Assembly: GCA_963717255.1 (NCBI GenBank)
Contig: CAVQVT010000012.1
Location: 1 to 64,000, forward strand
Length of the DNA stretch: 64,000 bases
Direction of reading: 5' to 3'
DNA from: CAIYQJ01 sp963717255
GTDB lineage: Bacteria > Chloroflexota > Limnocylindria > Limnocylindrales > CSP1-4
Of this stretch, positions 9,951 to 18,032 are shown one piece after another (position 1 is the stretch's first letter; each line of letters begins with the position of its first letter). A program made the translations under genes and the position numbers. The notes under the pieces were generated by a model. It was not told the origin of the DNA. It was given only the letters and a program-made list of their open reading frames with translations, and ran no database searches.

Positions 9951-11178
9951 ATGACGAGCCAGGCGCACGGCCCGCACCCGTCGCTCGACGACCCCTCGAT
10001 CTCGATCGAGGACGTCCTCCGCGAGTCGATCGTCGACGCGGTCCCGGTCGCGCGCACCGAGCGCGAGGCCGAGTTCTACACGCTCGGCGACGGGGAGATG
10101 CTCCTGAACATGGGGCCGCAGCACCCGTCCACGCACGGCGTGCTGCGCGTCGTCCTGAAGATCGACGGCGAGCGCGTCGTGGACATCGACCCGGTCCTCG
10201 GGTACCTCCACCGCGGCGTCGAGAAGCTCTGCGAGAACGCCGACTGGCACCAGGCGATCTGCTACACGGACCCGCTCGAGTACGTGGCGTCCCTCTTCTG
10301 CGAGTGGGCGCCGGTGATGGCGTTCGAGAAGCTCGCGGACGTGCAGGTCCCGCGCCGCGCCGAGTACATCCGGGTCCTGACCGGCGAGCTGAACCGGATC
10401 GCCAGCCACGCGCTGTTCATGGGCTGGTTCGCCCTGGACCTCGGCGGCCTGACGCCCATCCTCTGGAGCTTCATCGAGCGCGACGAGATGGTGGACATGC
10501 TCGCCGCCATCACCGGCCAGAAGCTCCTCTTCAACTACTACCGGATCGGCGGTGTCAACGGCGACATCAGCCACGAGTTCATGAGCCGACTGGGCGACTG
10601 GATGGGCCGCGCGGGCGAGCACATCGAGGCGAACACCGGGCTGCTCAACGAGAACGAGATCCTCGTCCGACGCGCCCGCGGGATGGGCGTCCTGGACGGG
10701 GAGACCGCGCTGCGGATGGCCGTCACGGGGCCGAACATCCGCGCCTCCGGGATCCCGTTCGACGTCCGCCGGGCGCATCCCGTATTCGGTCTACCCCGAG
10801 CTCGAGTTCGACATCCCGACCCGCCAGGAGGGCGACAGCCTCGCCCGCTACCTCCTCCGCATGGACGAGGTCAAGCAGTCCCTCCGGATCATCGACCAGT
10901 GCCTGCACCAGATGCCGGACGGGCCCGTCATGGCCACGGTGCCGCGCCTCATCCGGCCGCGGCCGGGCCGCGCGTGGGCCGCGGTGGAGGGCCCGCGCGG
11001 GATGTACGGGACCTACGCGATCTCCGACGGGACGGACCAGCCGTTCCGGATGCGGATCCACGACCCCAGCTTCGTCCACCTGCAGCTCGTGTCGCTCCTG
11101 ACCCCGGGCAACCTCATCGCCGACACGATGGCGATCATGGCCAGCCTGGACCCGGTCATGGGCGGCGTGGACAAGTAG
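9951..11178 (+). CDS. nuoD: NADH-quinone oxidoreductase subunit D (49-kDa), one indel
   Basis: Forms the quinone pocket with NuoB. Reads MLLNMGPQHPSTHGVLRVVL (quinone His), LGYLHRGVEK, YVASLFCEWA, GGVNGDIS and a C-terminus ending DPVMGGVDK. One extra base near 10779-10782 shifts the frame: the expected HPYSVYPELEFDIPTRQEGD appears after removing it, giving a 408-aa protein. Starts 2 bases after nuoC. Possible substrate of the adjacent MidA-type methyltransferase. Confidence 0.95.
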
Positions 11179-11187
11179 GGCGCAGCG

Positions 11188-12525
11188 ATGAGCATGGCCG
11201 TCGTCACCTGGCAGCGCCTCAACATCGTCGGGCGCATCCTCGCGATCGCCGTCCCGCTCCTGCTCGCGTTCGGGCTCGTGGCCGTGGGCGTCGCGTTCAT
11301 CGCAGGCCCGCTGGCCGTGGAGTTCGTCGGCGACAACGTGCCGCTCCTGCGCTTCGTCGCCGCGATCGGCGCCGTCCTGCTCCTGACCATCCCCACCGCG
11401 TTCGTCGTCATCTTCATGGAGCTCAAGGTCATCGCGCGGATGAACCTCCGCGTGGGACCGGACCGCGTGGGGCCGTACGGGACGGCCATGTCGGTGGTCC
11501 ACGGCCTCAAGTTCCTCTCGAAGGAGGACTTCGCCCCCCTCGGCGTGGACCTGCCGGTCTTCACGATCGCGCCGGTCGTGGTCTTCGTGGGCTCGGTGAT
11601 GACGTTCCTCGTCATCCCCTTCGCGCCGGGGCTCTTCGGCCTCGACATGAACGTCGGCGTGCTGTACCTGTTCGCGATGAGCGGGCTGACGGTCCTCGGG
11701 CTCCTGATGGCCGGCTGGGCGAGCTTCAACAAGTACTCGCTGCTCGGCGGCCTCCGGTCGGCGGCGCAGATGGTCAGCTACGAGATCCCGCTGACGCTGT
11801 CGCTCGTCGGCGTCGTCCTCCTGGCGGGGACGATGAGCCTGAACCAGATGGTCCTCGCCCAGTCCGGCTCGCTCGCGGACTGGTACGTCTGGCGCCAGCC
11901 GCTGGCGTTCATCATCTTCATCATCGCCGGGATCGCGGAGGCCAACCGGTCGCCGTTCGACCTCACGGAGGCGGACCAGGAGATCGTGGCGGGCTTCGCC
12001 ACCGAGTACTCGGGGATGCGGTTCGGGTTCTTCTTCTTCGCCGAGTACGTGAACGTCTTCGTCGTCTCGGCGCTCATCGTCACGTTCTTCCTCGGCGGCT
12101 GGACGGCGCCGTTCGACTGGCCCTTCCCGGTCGCGGTCTCCATCGACCCGCTCGCATGGGGCGTCGGGTCCCTTCTCGCGCTCCTGCTCGTGCCCGTCGT
12201 CGGGACCCTCGTGCTCGCCGCGCCCTTCTGGCTGAGCTCCCGGATCTCCACGCTCCAGGCGCTCGTCATCGGGTTCATCCTCTTCAACGTCGTCGCCGTC
12301 GGGCTGGTCCTCGGCTGGGCGTTCGTCAGCCTCGACTGGGTGTCCGGCCTCTTCTGGTTCTTCGCCAAGTCCTACGTCTTCGTCTTCTTCTTCGTCTGGC
12401 TCCGCGGCTCCCTGCCGCGCGTCCGGATCGACCAGCTCATGGGGTTCGCGTGGAAGTGGCTCCTGCCGGCGGCCCTGATCAACATCTTCGTCACCGCTGC
12501 CGCGATCGTGATCGTGACCCGATGA
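11188..12525 (+). CDS. nuoH: NADH-quinone oxidoreductase subunit H
   Basis: 445 aa, eight or more helices. Lines the quinone entry channel. Signature loops: ELKVIARMNLRVGPDRVGP, GLKFLSKEDF, AGIAEANRSPFDLTEAD and GFATEYSGMRFGFFF, with the conserved Glu residues present. It stands directly after nuoD; in the common operon order it follows nuoG. About 60 residues longer than some homologues at the C-terminus. Confidence 0.96.
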   Translation: MSMAVVTWQRLNIVGRILAIAVPLLLAFGLVAVGVAFIAGPLAVEFVGDNVPLLRFVAAIGAVLLLTIPTAFVVIFMELKVIARMNLRVGPDRVGPYGTAMSVVHGLKFLSKEDFAPLGVDLPVFTIAPVVVFVGSVMTFLVIPFAPGLFGLDMNVGVLYLFAMSGLTVLGLLMAGWASFNKYSLLGGLRSAAQMVSYEIPLTLSLVGVVLLAGTMSLNQMVLAQSGSLADWYVWRQPLAFIIFIIAGIAEANRSPFDLTEADQEIVAGFATEYSGMRFGFFFFAEYVNVFVVSALIVTFFLGGWTAPFDWPFPVAVSIDPLAWGVGSLLALLLVPVVGTLVLAAPFWLSSRISTLQALVIGFILFNVVAVGLVLGWAFVSLDWVSGLFWFFAKSYVFVFFFVWLRGSLPRVRIDQLMGFAWKWLLPAALINIFVTAAAIVIVTR

Positions 12526-12535
12526 GGACCGTCCG

Positions 12536-13210
12536 ATGAGCCGCATCCCGGGGATGGGCATCGCACGGGGGATGTCGATCACCCTGCGCCGCTTCTTCCA
12601 GCCCGCCGTCACCATCCGGTACCCGGAGGTCGACCCGCCGATCCCGCCCAGGAACCGCGGACGCCTCCAGCTGCTCTACGACGAGAACGGCGCCCTCAAG
12701 TGCGAGACGTGCTTCCAGTGCGCCCAGGCCTGCCCGATCGAGTGCATCGACATGGGCGGCGTGGACACGCGCGCCCGCTACCACATCCACTGGGGGCCCG
12801 CGGAGACCTACGGCGAGCGCCGCGAGGAGTCCGCGCTCCGCCGGTCGGGCCGGCCCGTCCCGGACGCCGCCTCCGAGCGCTTCGCGCCCATCGACCTGGC
12901 GCCGCTCGACGCGATCCTCGCCCGCCACGACCACGACCCGGCGCACCTGCTCGCGATGCTCGAGGATGCCCAGGAGGCCTACGGGCACCTGCCCGTCGCG
13001 GCCCTCAAGCACCTGAGCTTCCGGACCGCCGCCCCGTACGCCCTCGTCTACGGGACCGCCACGTACTACCGCCAGTTCCGGTTCGCGCCGCAGGACGACG
13101 CCGCCCTCGCGGACGCCGGCGCACAGCGGCCCACCGAGGCGGGCTTCCTCGCGGCGCTCGACGCGTCGCTCGGCACCGGGCGGCGGGCGGCCGGGGCGGG
13201 CCCCACATGA
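12536..13210 (+). CDS. Fusion of half NuoI (one [4Fe-4S] motif) with the NuoE helical domain
   Basis: 224 aa. Residues 1-75 resemble the N-terminal half of NuoI (ITLRRFFQP..TIRYPE, then C56-x2-C59-x2-C62-x3-C66-P). The second NuoI cluster motif is absent: after DTRARYHIHW comes a charged linker. Residues about 116-195 match the N-terminal helical region of NuoE (HLLAMLEDAQEAYGHLPVAA, ALVYGTATYYRQFRF). The protein then ends, without the thioredoxin-fold half that holds the [2Fe-2S] N1a cysteines. The frame is clean and the stop overlaps the nuoF ATG, so an indel is not an easy explanation. The missing NuoI half appears at the end of the gene at 14549. Confidence 0.8.
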   Translation: MSRIPGMGIARGMSITLRRFFQPAVTIRYPEVDPPIPPRNRGRLQLLYDENGALKCETCFQCAQACPIECIDMGGVDTRARYHIHWGPAETYGERREESALRRSGRPVPDAASERFAPIDLAPLDAILARHDHDPAHLLAMLEDAQEAYGHLPVAALKHLSFRTAAPYALVYGTATYYRQFRFAPQDDAALADAGAQRPTEAGFLAALDASLGTGRRAAGAGPT

Positions 13211-14538
13211 CGACGCCTCTCTCCACGCCCGCCGGCTGGCCGCGGATCCTCACCGCGGGCTTCGGCGCGGCCGATCCCACCGACCTCGACGCGGCGGTCG
13301 CGGCCGGAGCGTTCGAGGGCCTGCGGCGGGCGATCAGGACGCACGGACCCACCGGCACGATCGCGCTCCTGCGCGTCTCGGGCCTCCGCGGGCGGGGTGG
13401 CGGCTCCTACCCGACCGCCGAGAAGTGGCACGCCTGCGCCACCGCCGAGGGCTCCGTCCGCCACGTCGTCGCGAACGGGTACGAAGCCGATCCGGCCACC
13501 CACATCGCCCGCGCGCTCATGGAGGAGCGTCCGTACGCCGTCATCGAGGGTGTCGCGATCGCCGCGTTCGCCGTGGGCGCCACCGAGTCGTACATCGCCG
13601 TCCGCGCCGAGTACGGCGAGGCCGTGCGCAGGCTGCGGGAGGCCGTCGCGCGCGCCGAGGCGGCGGGCCACATCGGCGCGAACGTGCTCGGCTCCGGTCG
13701 CGACATCTTCATCGAGGTCCGCCCCGTCCGCGGCGCGTACATGCTCGGCGAGGAGACGGTCCTCCTGAAGGCACTCGAGGGGAAGCGCGGCCAGCCCGAG
13801 CAGCGGCCGCCGTACCCCACCGAGCGCGGGCTCCGGGGCCGGCCCACCGTGGTGAACGACGTCGTGACCCTCGGCGCCGTCGGCTGGATCGTCGCGAACG
13901 GCGCCGAGGCCTACGCCTCCATCGGCGACCCCGCCGCGCCGGGCACGGTCCTCGTGCAGGTCGCCGGTGCCGTCGAGGAGCCGGGCATCGCCGAGGTCCC
14001 CATCGGGACCCCGCTCCGCGAGATCGTGGAGCTCGCGGGCAAGATGGCGTCGGGCCACCGGCTCAAGGCCGTCGTCGTCGGCGGGGTCGCGGGCGGCATC
14101 CTCCCGCCGCGCGAGCTGGACACGCCGTATGCGGCCACCTCCCTCCGCGAGGTCGGCGCACATGTCGGATCGGGGTCCATCCTCGTGGCCGACGAGCGCG
14201 CGTGCGTCGTGGACCTGGCAACCCTCCTCACGCGGTACTGCGCCGACGAGGCGTGCGGGAAGACGATCCCGTGCCGCATCGGGCTGCGGCGCCTCGCGGA
14301 GATCGGCGAGCGCGCGGCCTCCGGCCACGCCCGCCCGAACGACCCGGTGCTCCTCGCCGACCTCTCGGCCGACATCGTCGCGAGCGCCCTGTGCGGCCAC
14401 GAGAGCGCCGCCACGACACCCCTGACGAGCGTCCTGCGCTACTTCCGACCCGAGCTCGACGAGCACCTCCTCCGCAGCGCCTGCCCCGCCGGGGTCTGTC
14501 ATCCCGTCGGGGTGACGCCGGCCGGGTCGGCCACCTGA
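13207..14538 (+). CDS. nuoF: NADH-quinone oxidoreductase subunit F-like, altered N3 ligands
   Basis: 443 aa flavoprotein subunit that takes electrons from NADH. FMN/NADH loop SGLRGRGGGSYPTAEKW (residues 58-74), YEADP, and VRGAYMLGEETVLLKALEGK are present. The N3 motif, normally C-G-x-C-x-x-C, reads C350-G-K-T353-I-P-C356, so the middle Cys is Thr. C396 (ALCGHES) is kept. Extra cysteines at 345, 426 and 431 might substitute. ATGA overlap with the preceding gene. It probably still binds FMN; whether it holds N3 is open. Confidence 0.88.
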   Translation: MTTPLSTPAGWPRILTAGFGAADPTDLDAAVAAGAFEGLRRAIRTHGPTGTIALLRVSGLRGRGGGSYPTAEKWHACATAEGSVRHVVANGYEADPATHIARALMEERPYAVIEGVAIAAFAVGATESYIAVRAEYGEAVRRLREAVARAEAAGHIGANVLGSGRDIFIEVRPVRGAYMLGEETVLLKALEGKRGQPEQRPPYPTERGLRGRPTVVNDVVTLGAVGWIVANGAEAYASIGDPAAPGTVLVQVAGAVEEPGIAEVPIGTPLREIVELAGKMASGHRLKAVVVGGVAGGILPPRELDTPYAATSLREVGAHVGSGSILVADERACVVDLATLLTRYCADEACGKTIPCRIGLRRLAEIGERAASGHARPNDPVLLADLSADIVASALCGHESAATTPLTSVLRYFRPELDEHLLRSACPAGVCHPVGVTPAGSAT

Positions 14539-14548
14539 GGGCGTCCCC

Positions 14549-17119
14549 ATGACCGACCTGATCGTCCGACCCGCCGCCGCAGACGCTCTCGCCGAGCGCC
14601 TCTTCACCACGCAGTCGCCCCAACGCCCGCAGGCGGCGCCGGTGATCCGCCTGGAGGTGGACGGCCGCGTCGTCGAGGGCCGCGAGGGCCAGACGATCCT
14701 CGAGGTCTGCCGCGACAACGGGATCGAGATCCCCACGCTCTGCTACGAGCCCAAGCTCCCGGGCTTCGGCGCGTGCCGCATGTGCGTCGTGGACGTGGAG
14801 GGCGAGGAGCATCCCCCCATCTCGTGCTCGCGCGAGGCGGAGGAGGGGATGACGGTCCAGACGCAGACCGAGGAGCTGCGCCGGATCCGCGCGACCAACC
14901 TGGAGCTGATCTTCAGCGACCACAACGCCTACTGCCTGCCGCCGTGCCAGAACAAGTGCCCCAGCCACATCGACATCCCGGGCTTCCTCAAGGCGAACGC
15001 CGAGAGCGAATGGCGGGAGTCGGCGCGGATCTTCAAGCGGACGATCCCCTTCCCCAGCATCCTGGGACGCGTGTGCCCCGCACCGTGCGAGACGCACTGC
15101 CGACGCGACGAGGTGGACGAGGCGATCGCGATCCGCGACAGCCACCGGTACGCGGGCGACCAGGTCCTGAAGGACATGGCCGAGGGGATGGACCCGCCCG
15201 TCCCGTTCGACCTGCAGCCCCGGTCCGGCAAGCGCGTGGCGGTCATCGGGTCCGGCCCGGCCGGCGCCTCCGCGGCCTACTACCTGCTCATCAACGGCCA
15301 CGACGTCACGATCTTCGACAGGGACGAGAAGCCCGGCGGGATGCTCCGCTACGGCATCCCGGAGTACCGCCTCCCGAAGGAGCGGATCCTCGACCGCGAG
15401 TACGAGTCGATCACCCGCCTGGGCGGGGTCTTCGCGTGCGGGAAGGAGCTCGGGAAGGACTTCAGCCTCGACGACCTCCAGAACCAGGGCTTCGACGCGG
15501 TCCTCATCGCGATCGGCTGCTACGACACGAACAAGCTGGGGATCCCCGGCGAGGACGCGGACGGCGTCATCGACGGCCTGGAGTACCTGAAGATCGCCAC
15601 GCTCGGCCTCGAGTACCCGGGTCACCGCGGCACGCGGGTCGTCGTCGTCGGCGGCGGGTTCACGGCGATGGACTGCTCCCGCACGTCCGTCCGCCAGGGC
15701 TGCGCGGAGACCACCCTGGTCTACCGCCGCGACATGAAGGACATGCCGGCCGCGTCGGAGGTCCACGAGGCGATCGAGGAGGGCGTCACCGCCATCTTCC
15801 AGGCGGGTCCCACGCGCGTCGTCACGGACGACGCGAACACGGTCACCGGCGTCGAGTTCATCCGCATGCAGCTCGGCGCCCCGGACGACTCCGGCCGTCG
15901 CCGCCCCGAGCCGGCCCCCGGCACCGAGTTCGTCATCCCCTGCGACCGGGTCCTCCTCGCCATCGGCCAGGGCCCGGACCTCCGTTGGATGGGCGCCGGC
16001 AACGAGGGGACGTCGGCGACGAAGTGGCGCCGCCTCGCGGCGGACGCGGTGACGTTCGAGACCGGCCGTCCGGGCGTCTTCGGGACCGGTGACGTGCGGA
16101 TGGGCGCCCAGACGGTCGTCCAGGCGATCGCCGACGGGCGGCGCGCGAGCTACGCGATCGACGCCTACCTGCGGGGGATGGACCTCGGCGCCCTGCGGAC
16201 GCGCCAGACGCTCGCCGAGCCCCAGCCCGAGTTCCTCAGCATCGTGCCGTTCACCAGCGAGGTGAAGGAGCCGCGCATCCGGATGCGGGCGGAGCCGGCC
16301 GAGGCGAGGAACACCAACTACACCGAGTACGAGATCCCGTACACCGTCGCGGAGGCCATCGCCGAGAGCACCCGGTGCCTCCAGTGCACGTGCGAGGCGA
16401 TCGGGTTCTGCGACCTGCGGCGGCTGGGGATCGAGTACGGCACCACGCTGCGGACGCTCGAGCCGCAGCACGACCGCGGCGCCGGGTACCGGAGCGTCTC
16501 GGAGAACCGCTTCACCGGCATCAACCACGACTACGTCCGCGACGACAGCCATGCGTTCATCCTCCGCGAGCCGGCCCGCTGCATCGACTGCGGCCGCTGC
16601 GCGAACGTCTGCGCGGAGGTCGTCGGCGCGGCCTGCTACGACTTCATGCGGATCGGGTTCGACACGCTGGTGACGACCCCGCTGGACATGAGCCTCAACG
16701 ACACGCCGTGCGTGAGCTGCGGGCGCTGCGCGGAGACGTGCCCCACGGGCGCGCTCATGCCCAAGCCGCGCATCCTGCAGAAGTACGACGTGGACGAGAG
16801 CCGCTGCATCCTCTGCGGCATCTGCGTGGATGCCTGCCCGTACGACGCGCTGCGCTGCGGCCCGGACTTCGAGCTGGCCCACACGAGCCGCGAGGAGCCG
16901 ATGATCGACCTCATCGCGATCGCCGCCCTCGACCGCGAGACCGAGATCACGTACGTGCGCCGCGAGCGCGACTGGGCCGAGCGGGCCCTCGCCGAGGGGC
17001 GTCCCGCGCGGCCCGACCGGCTCCTGCCGGTCCTTCCGGCGGGTATCACGAGTGGGGGTGGGAACGGCCACAATGGCTCCGGGGGGACGCCCGGAGGAGA
17101 CGGCGCCGCGGCGCGCTGA
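14549..17119 (+). CDS. NuoG-type ferredoxin / GltD-type NAD(P)H dehydrogenase / polyferredoxin fusion ending in the second half of NuoI
   Basis: 856 aa, cytoplasmic. Residues 31-108: NuoG-like [2Fe-2S] domain (C65, C76, C79, C93). Residues 125-184: H125-x3-C129-x3-C133-x3-C137, then RVCPAPCETHC, the GltD/DPYD helical ferredoxin. Residues 228-545: GltD flavoprotein with FAD loop VAVIGSGPAGASAA and NAD(P) loop VVVVGGGFTAMDCS. Then C610-x2-C613-x-C615-x5-C621, NuoG-like clusters C678-C688 and C721-C731, and C753-C763 followed by GPDFELAHTSREE, which is the C-terminal half of NuoI. The molybdopterin-fold part of NuoG is absent. It occupies the nuoG slot of the operon and likely brings a second nucleotide/flavin site to complex I. 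Confidence 0.85.
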   Translation: MTDLIVRPAAADALAERLFTTQSPQRPQAAPVIRLEVDGRVVEGREGQTILEVCRDNGIEIPTLCYEPKLPGFGACRMCVVDVEGEEHPPISCSREAEEGMTVQTQTEELRRIRATNLELIFSDHNAYCLPPCQNKCPSHIDIPGFLKANAESEWRESARIFKRTIPFPSILGRVCPAPCETHCRRDEVDEAIAIRDSHRYAGDQVLKDMAEGMDPPVPFDLQPRSGKRVAVIGSGPAGASAAYYLLINGHDVTIFDRDEKPGGMLRYGIPEYRLPKERILDREYESITRLGGVFACGKELGKDFSLDDLQNQGFDAVLIAIGCYDTNKLGIPGEDADGVIDGLEYLKIATLGLEYPGHRGTRVVVVGGGFTAMDCSRTSVRQGCAETTLVYRRDMKDMPAASEVHEAIEEGVTAIFQAGPTRVVTDDANTVTGVEFIRMQLGAPDDSGRRRPEPAPGTEFVIPCDRVLLAIGQGPDLRWMGAGNEGTSATKWRRLAADAVTFETGRPGVFGTGDVRMGAQTVVQAIADGRRASYAIDAYLRGMDLGALRTRQTLAEPQPEFLSIVPFTSEVKEPRIRMRAEPAEARNTNYTEYEIPYTVAEAIAESTRCLQCTCEAIGFCDLRRLGIEYGTTLRTLEPQHDRGAGYRSVSENRFTGINHDYVRDDSHAFILREPARCIDCGRCANVCAEVVGAACYDFMRIGFDTLVTTPLDMSLNDTPCVSCGRCAETCPTGALMPKPRILQKYDVDESRCILCGICVDACPYDALRCGPDFELAHTSREEPMIDLIAIAALDRETEITYVRRERDWAERALAEGRPARPDRLLPVLPAGITSGGGNGHNGSGGTPGGDGAAAR

Positions 17120-17165
17120 GGGACGGCGCGCCGCTGGCGCGCGGGAGCGAGGAGAGAGAGGGTCC

Positions 17166-17711
17166 GTGTCGATACCGGAGACGATCCCGATCATCGGGGC
17201 CTCGTGGGACGACGTCCTGTTCGTCCTGTTCGCGGTCGCGATGATCGGCTCGGCCCTGCTGGTCGTCACCCTCCGCGACATCATCCGGTCCGGGGTCGCG
17301 ATGATCGCCAGCTTCGCGGCGCTCGCCGGCCTCTACGTGCTCCTCGGCTCGCCGATCATGGCCGCCACCCAGGTGCTCGTCTACATCGGTGCCATCAGCA
17401 TCCTCGTCCTCTTCGCGATCATGCTCACGCAGACGAAGGCGGGCCCGGCGCGCCTGGTCTTCCAGACGCAGTGGTGGGCGGCGGCGATCGCCGCGGTGGC
17501 GATCGTCGTCGTGCTCACGGCCGTCGTCGTCTCCACCGACTGGGGTGCGGAGCCGGTCCGGCTCGAGAGCGCGACCAGCGACGTCGCCCGCATGCTCTTC
17601 GAGGACTACACGCTCCCGTTCGAGGCCGTGAGCGTCCTGCTCCTCGCAGCGATCGTCGGCGGGGTCTTCCTCGCCAAGCGGGACGACACGCGCGACGAGG
17701 ACGGCCGCTGA
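17166..17711 (+). CDS. nuoJ: NADH-quinone oxidoreductase subunit J
   Basis: 181 aa, five helices. GTG start after a purine-rich GGAGAGAGAGGG. Conserved helix YVLLGSPIMAATQVLVYIGA with the pi-bulge region, then ISILVLFAIML. The stop overlaps the nuoK start (TGATG). An in-frame ATG further upstream (17052) would run back into the previous gene and is not supported. Confidence 0.94.
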   Translation: MSIPETIPIIGASWDDVLFVLFAVAMIGSALLVVTLRDIIRSGVAMIASFAALAGLYVLLGSPIMAATQVLVYIGAISILVLFAIMLTQTKAGPARLVFQTQWWAAAIAAVAIVVVLTAVVVSTDWGAEPVRLESATSDVARMLFEDYTLPFEAVSVLLLAAIVGGVFLAKRDDTRDEDGR

Positions 17712-18022
17712 TGGCGAACAGCCTCGACGCCTACCTCGTCCTCTCGGGCCTGCTCTTCGCGATCGGGACCTTCGGCTTCCTCGCCCGCCGGAACGCGATC
17801 AGCATGCTCATGTCCATCGAGCTCATGATCAACGCGGTGAACCTCACGATCCTCGCGTTCGGCGCGTTCCTGCCGGCGCTCAAGGACCACGCGTCGGTCA
17901 TCGCGCTCATCGTCGTCGCCGTCGCGGCGGCCGAGGCGACCGTGGGGCTCGCGATCATCATCGCGATCTACCGGAACCGCCGGACCCCGCTCGTCGACGA
18001 GTACGACGCGATGCGGCAGTAG
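17711..18022 (+). CDS. nuoK: NADH-quinone oxidoreductase subunit K
   Basis: 103 aa, three helices, normal size. The two buried glutamates needed for proton transfer are visible in MSIELMINAVNL and AAAEATVGLAI. Overlaps nuoJ by one base. Confidence 0.97.
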   Translation: MANSLDAYLVLSGLLFAIGTFGFLARRNAISMLMSIELMINAVNLTILAFGAFLPALKDHASVIALIVVAVAAAEATVGLAIIIAIYRNRRTPLVDEYDAMRQ

Positions 18023-18032
18023 GCGGCGCGAG

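Noticed and set aside
17052..17165. Upstream ATG for nuoJ
   Set aside because: The added 38 residues are Arg/Gly-rich and lie within the preceding gene; GTG 17166 has a purine-rich ribosome site.
14228..17284. Very long open frame on the minus strand over nuoF and the GltD fusion
   Set aside because: High-GC DNA has few stop codons. The plus strand carries clear homologues with motifs; the minus frame is Arg/Asp-rich with none.
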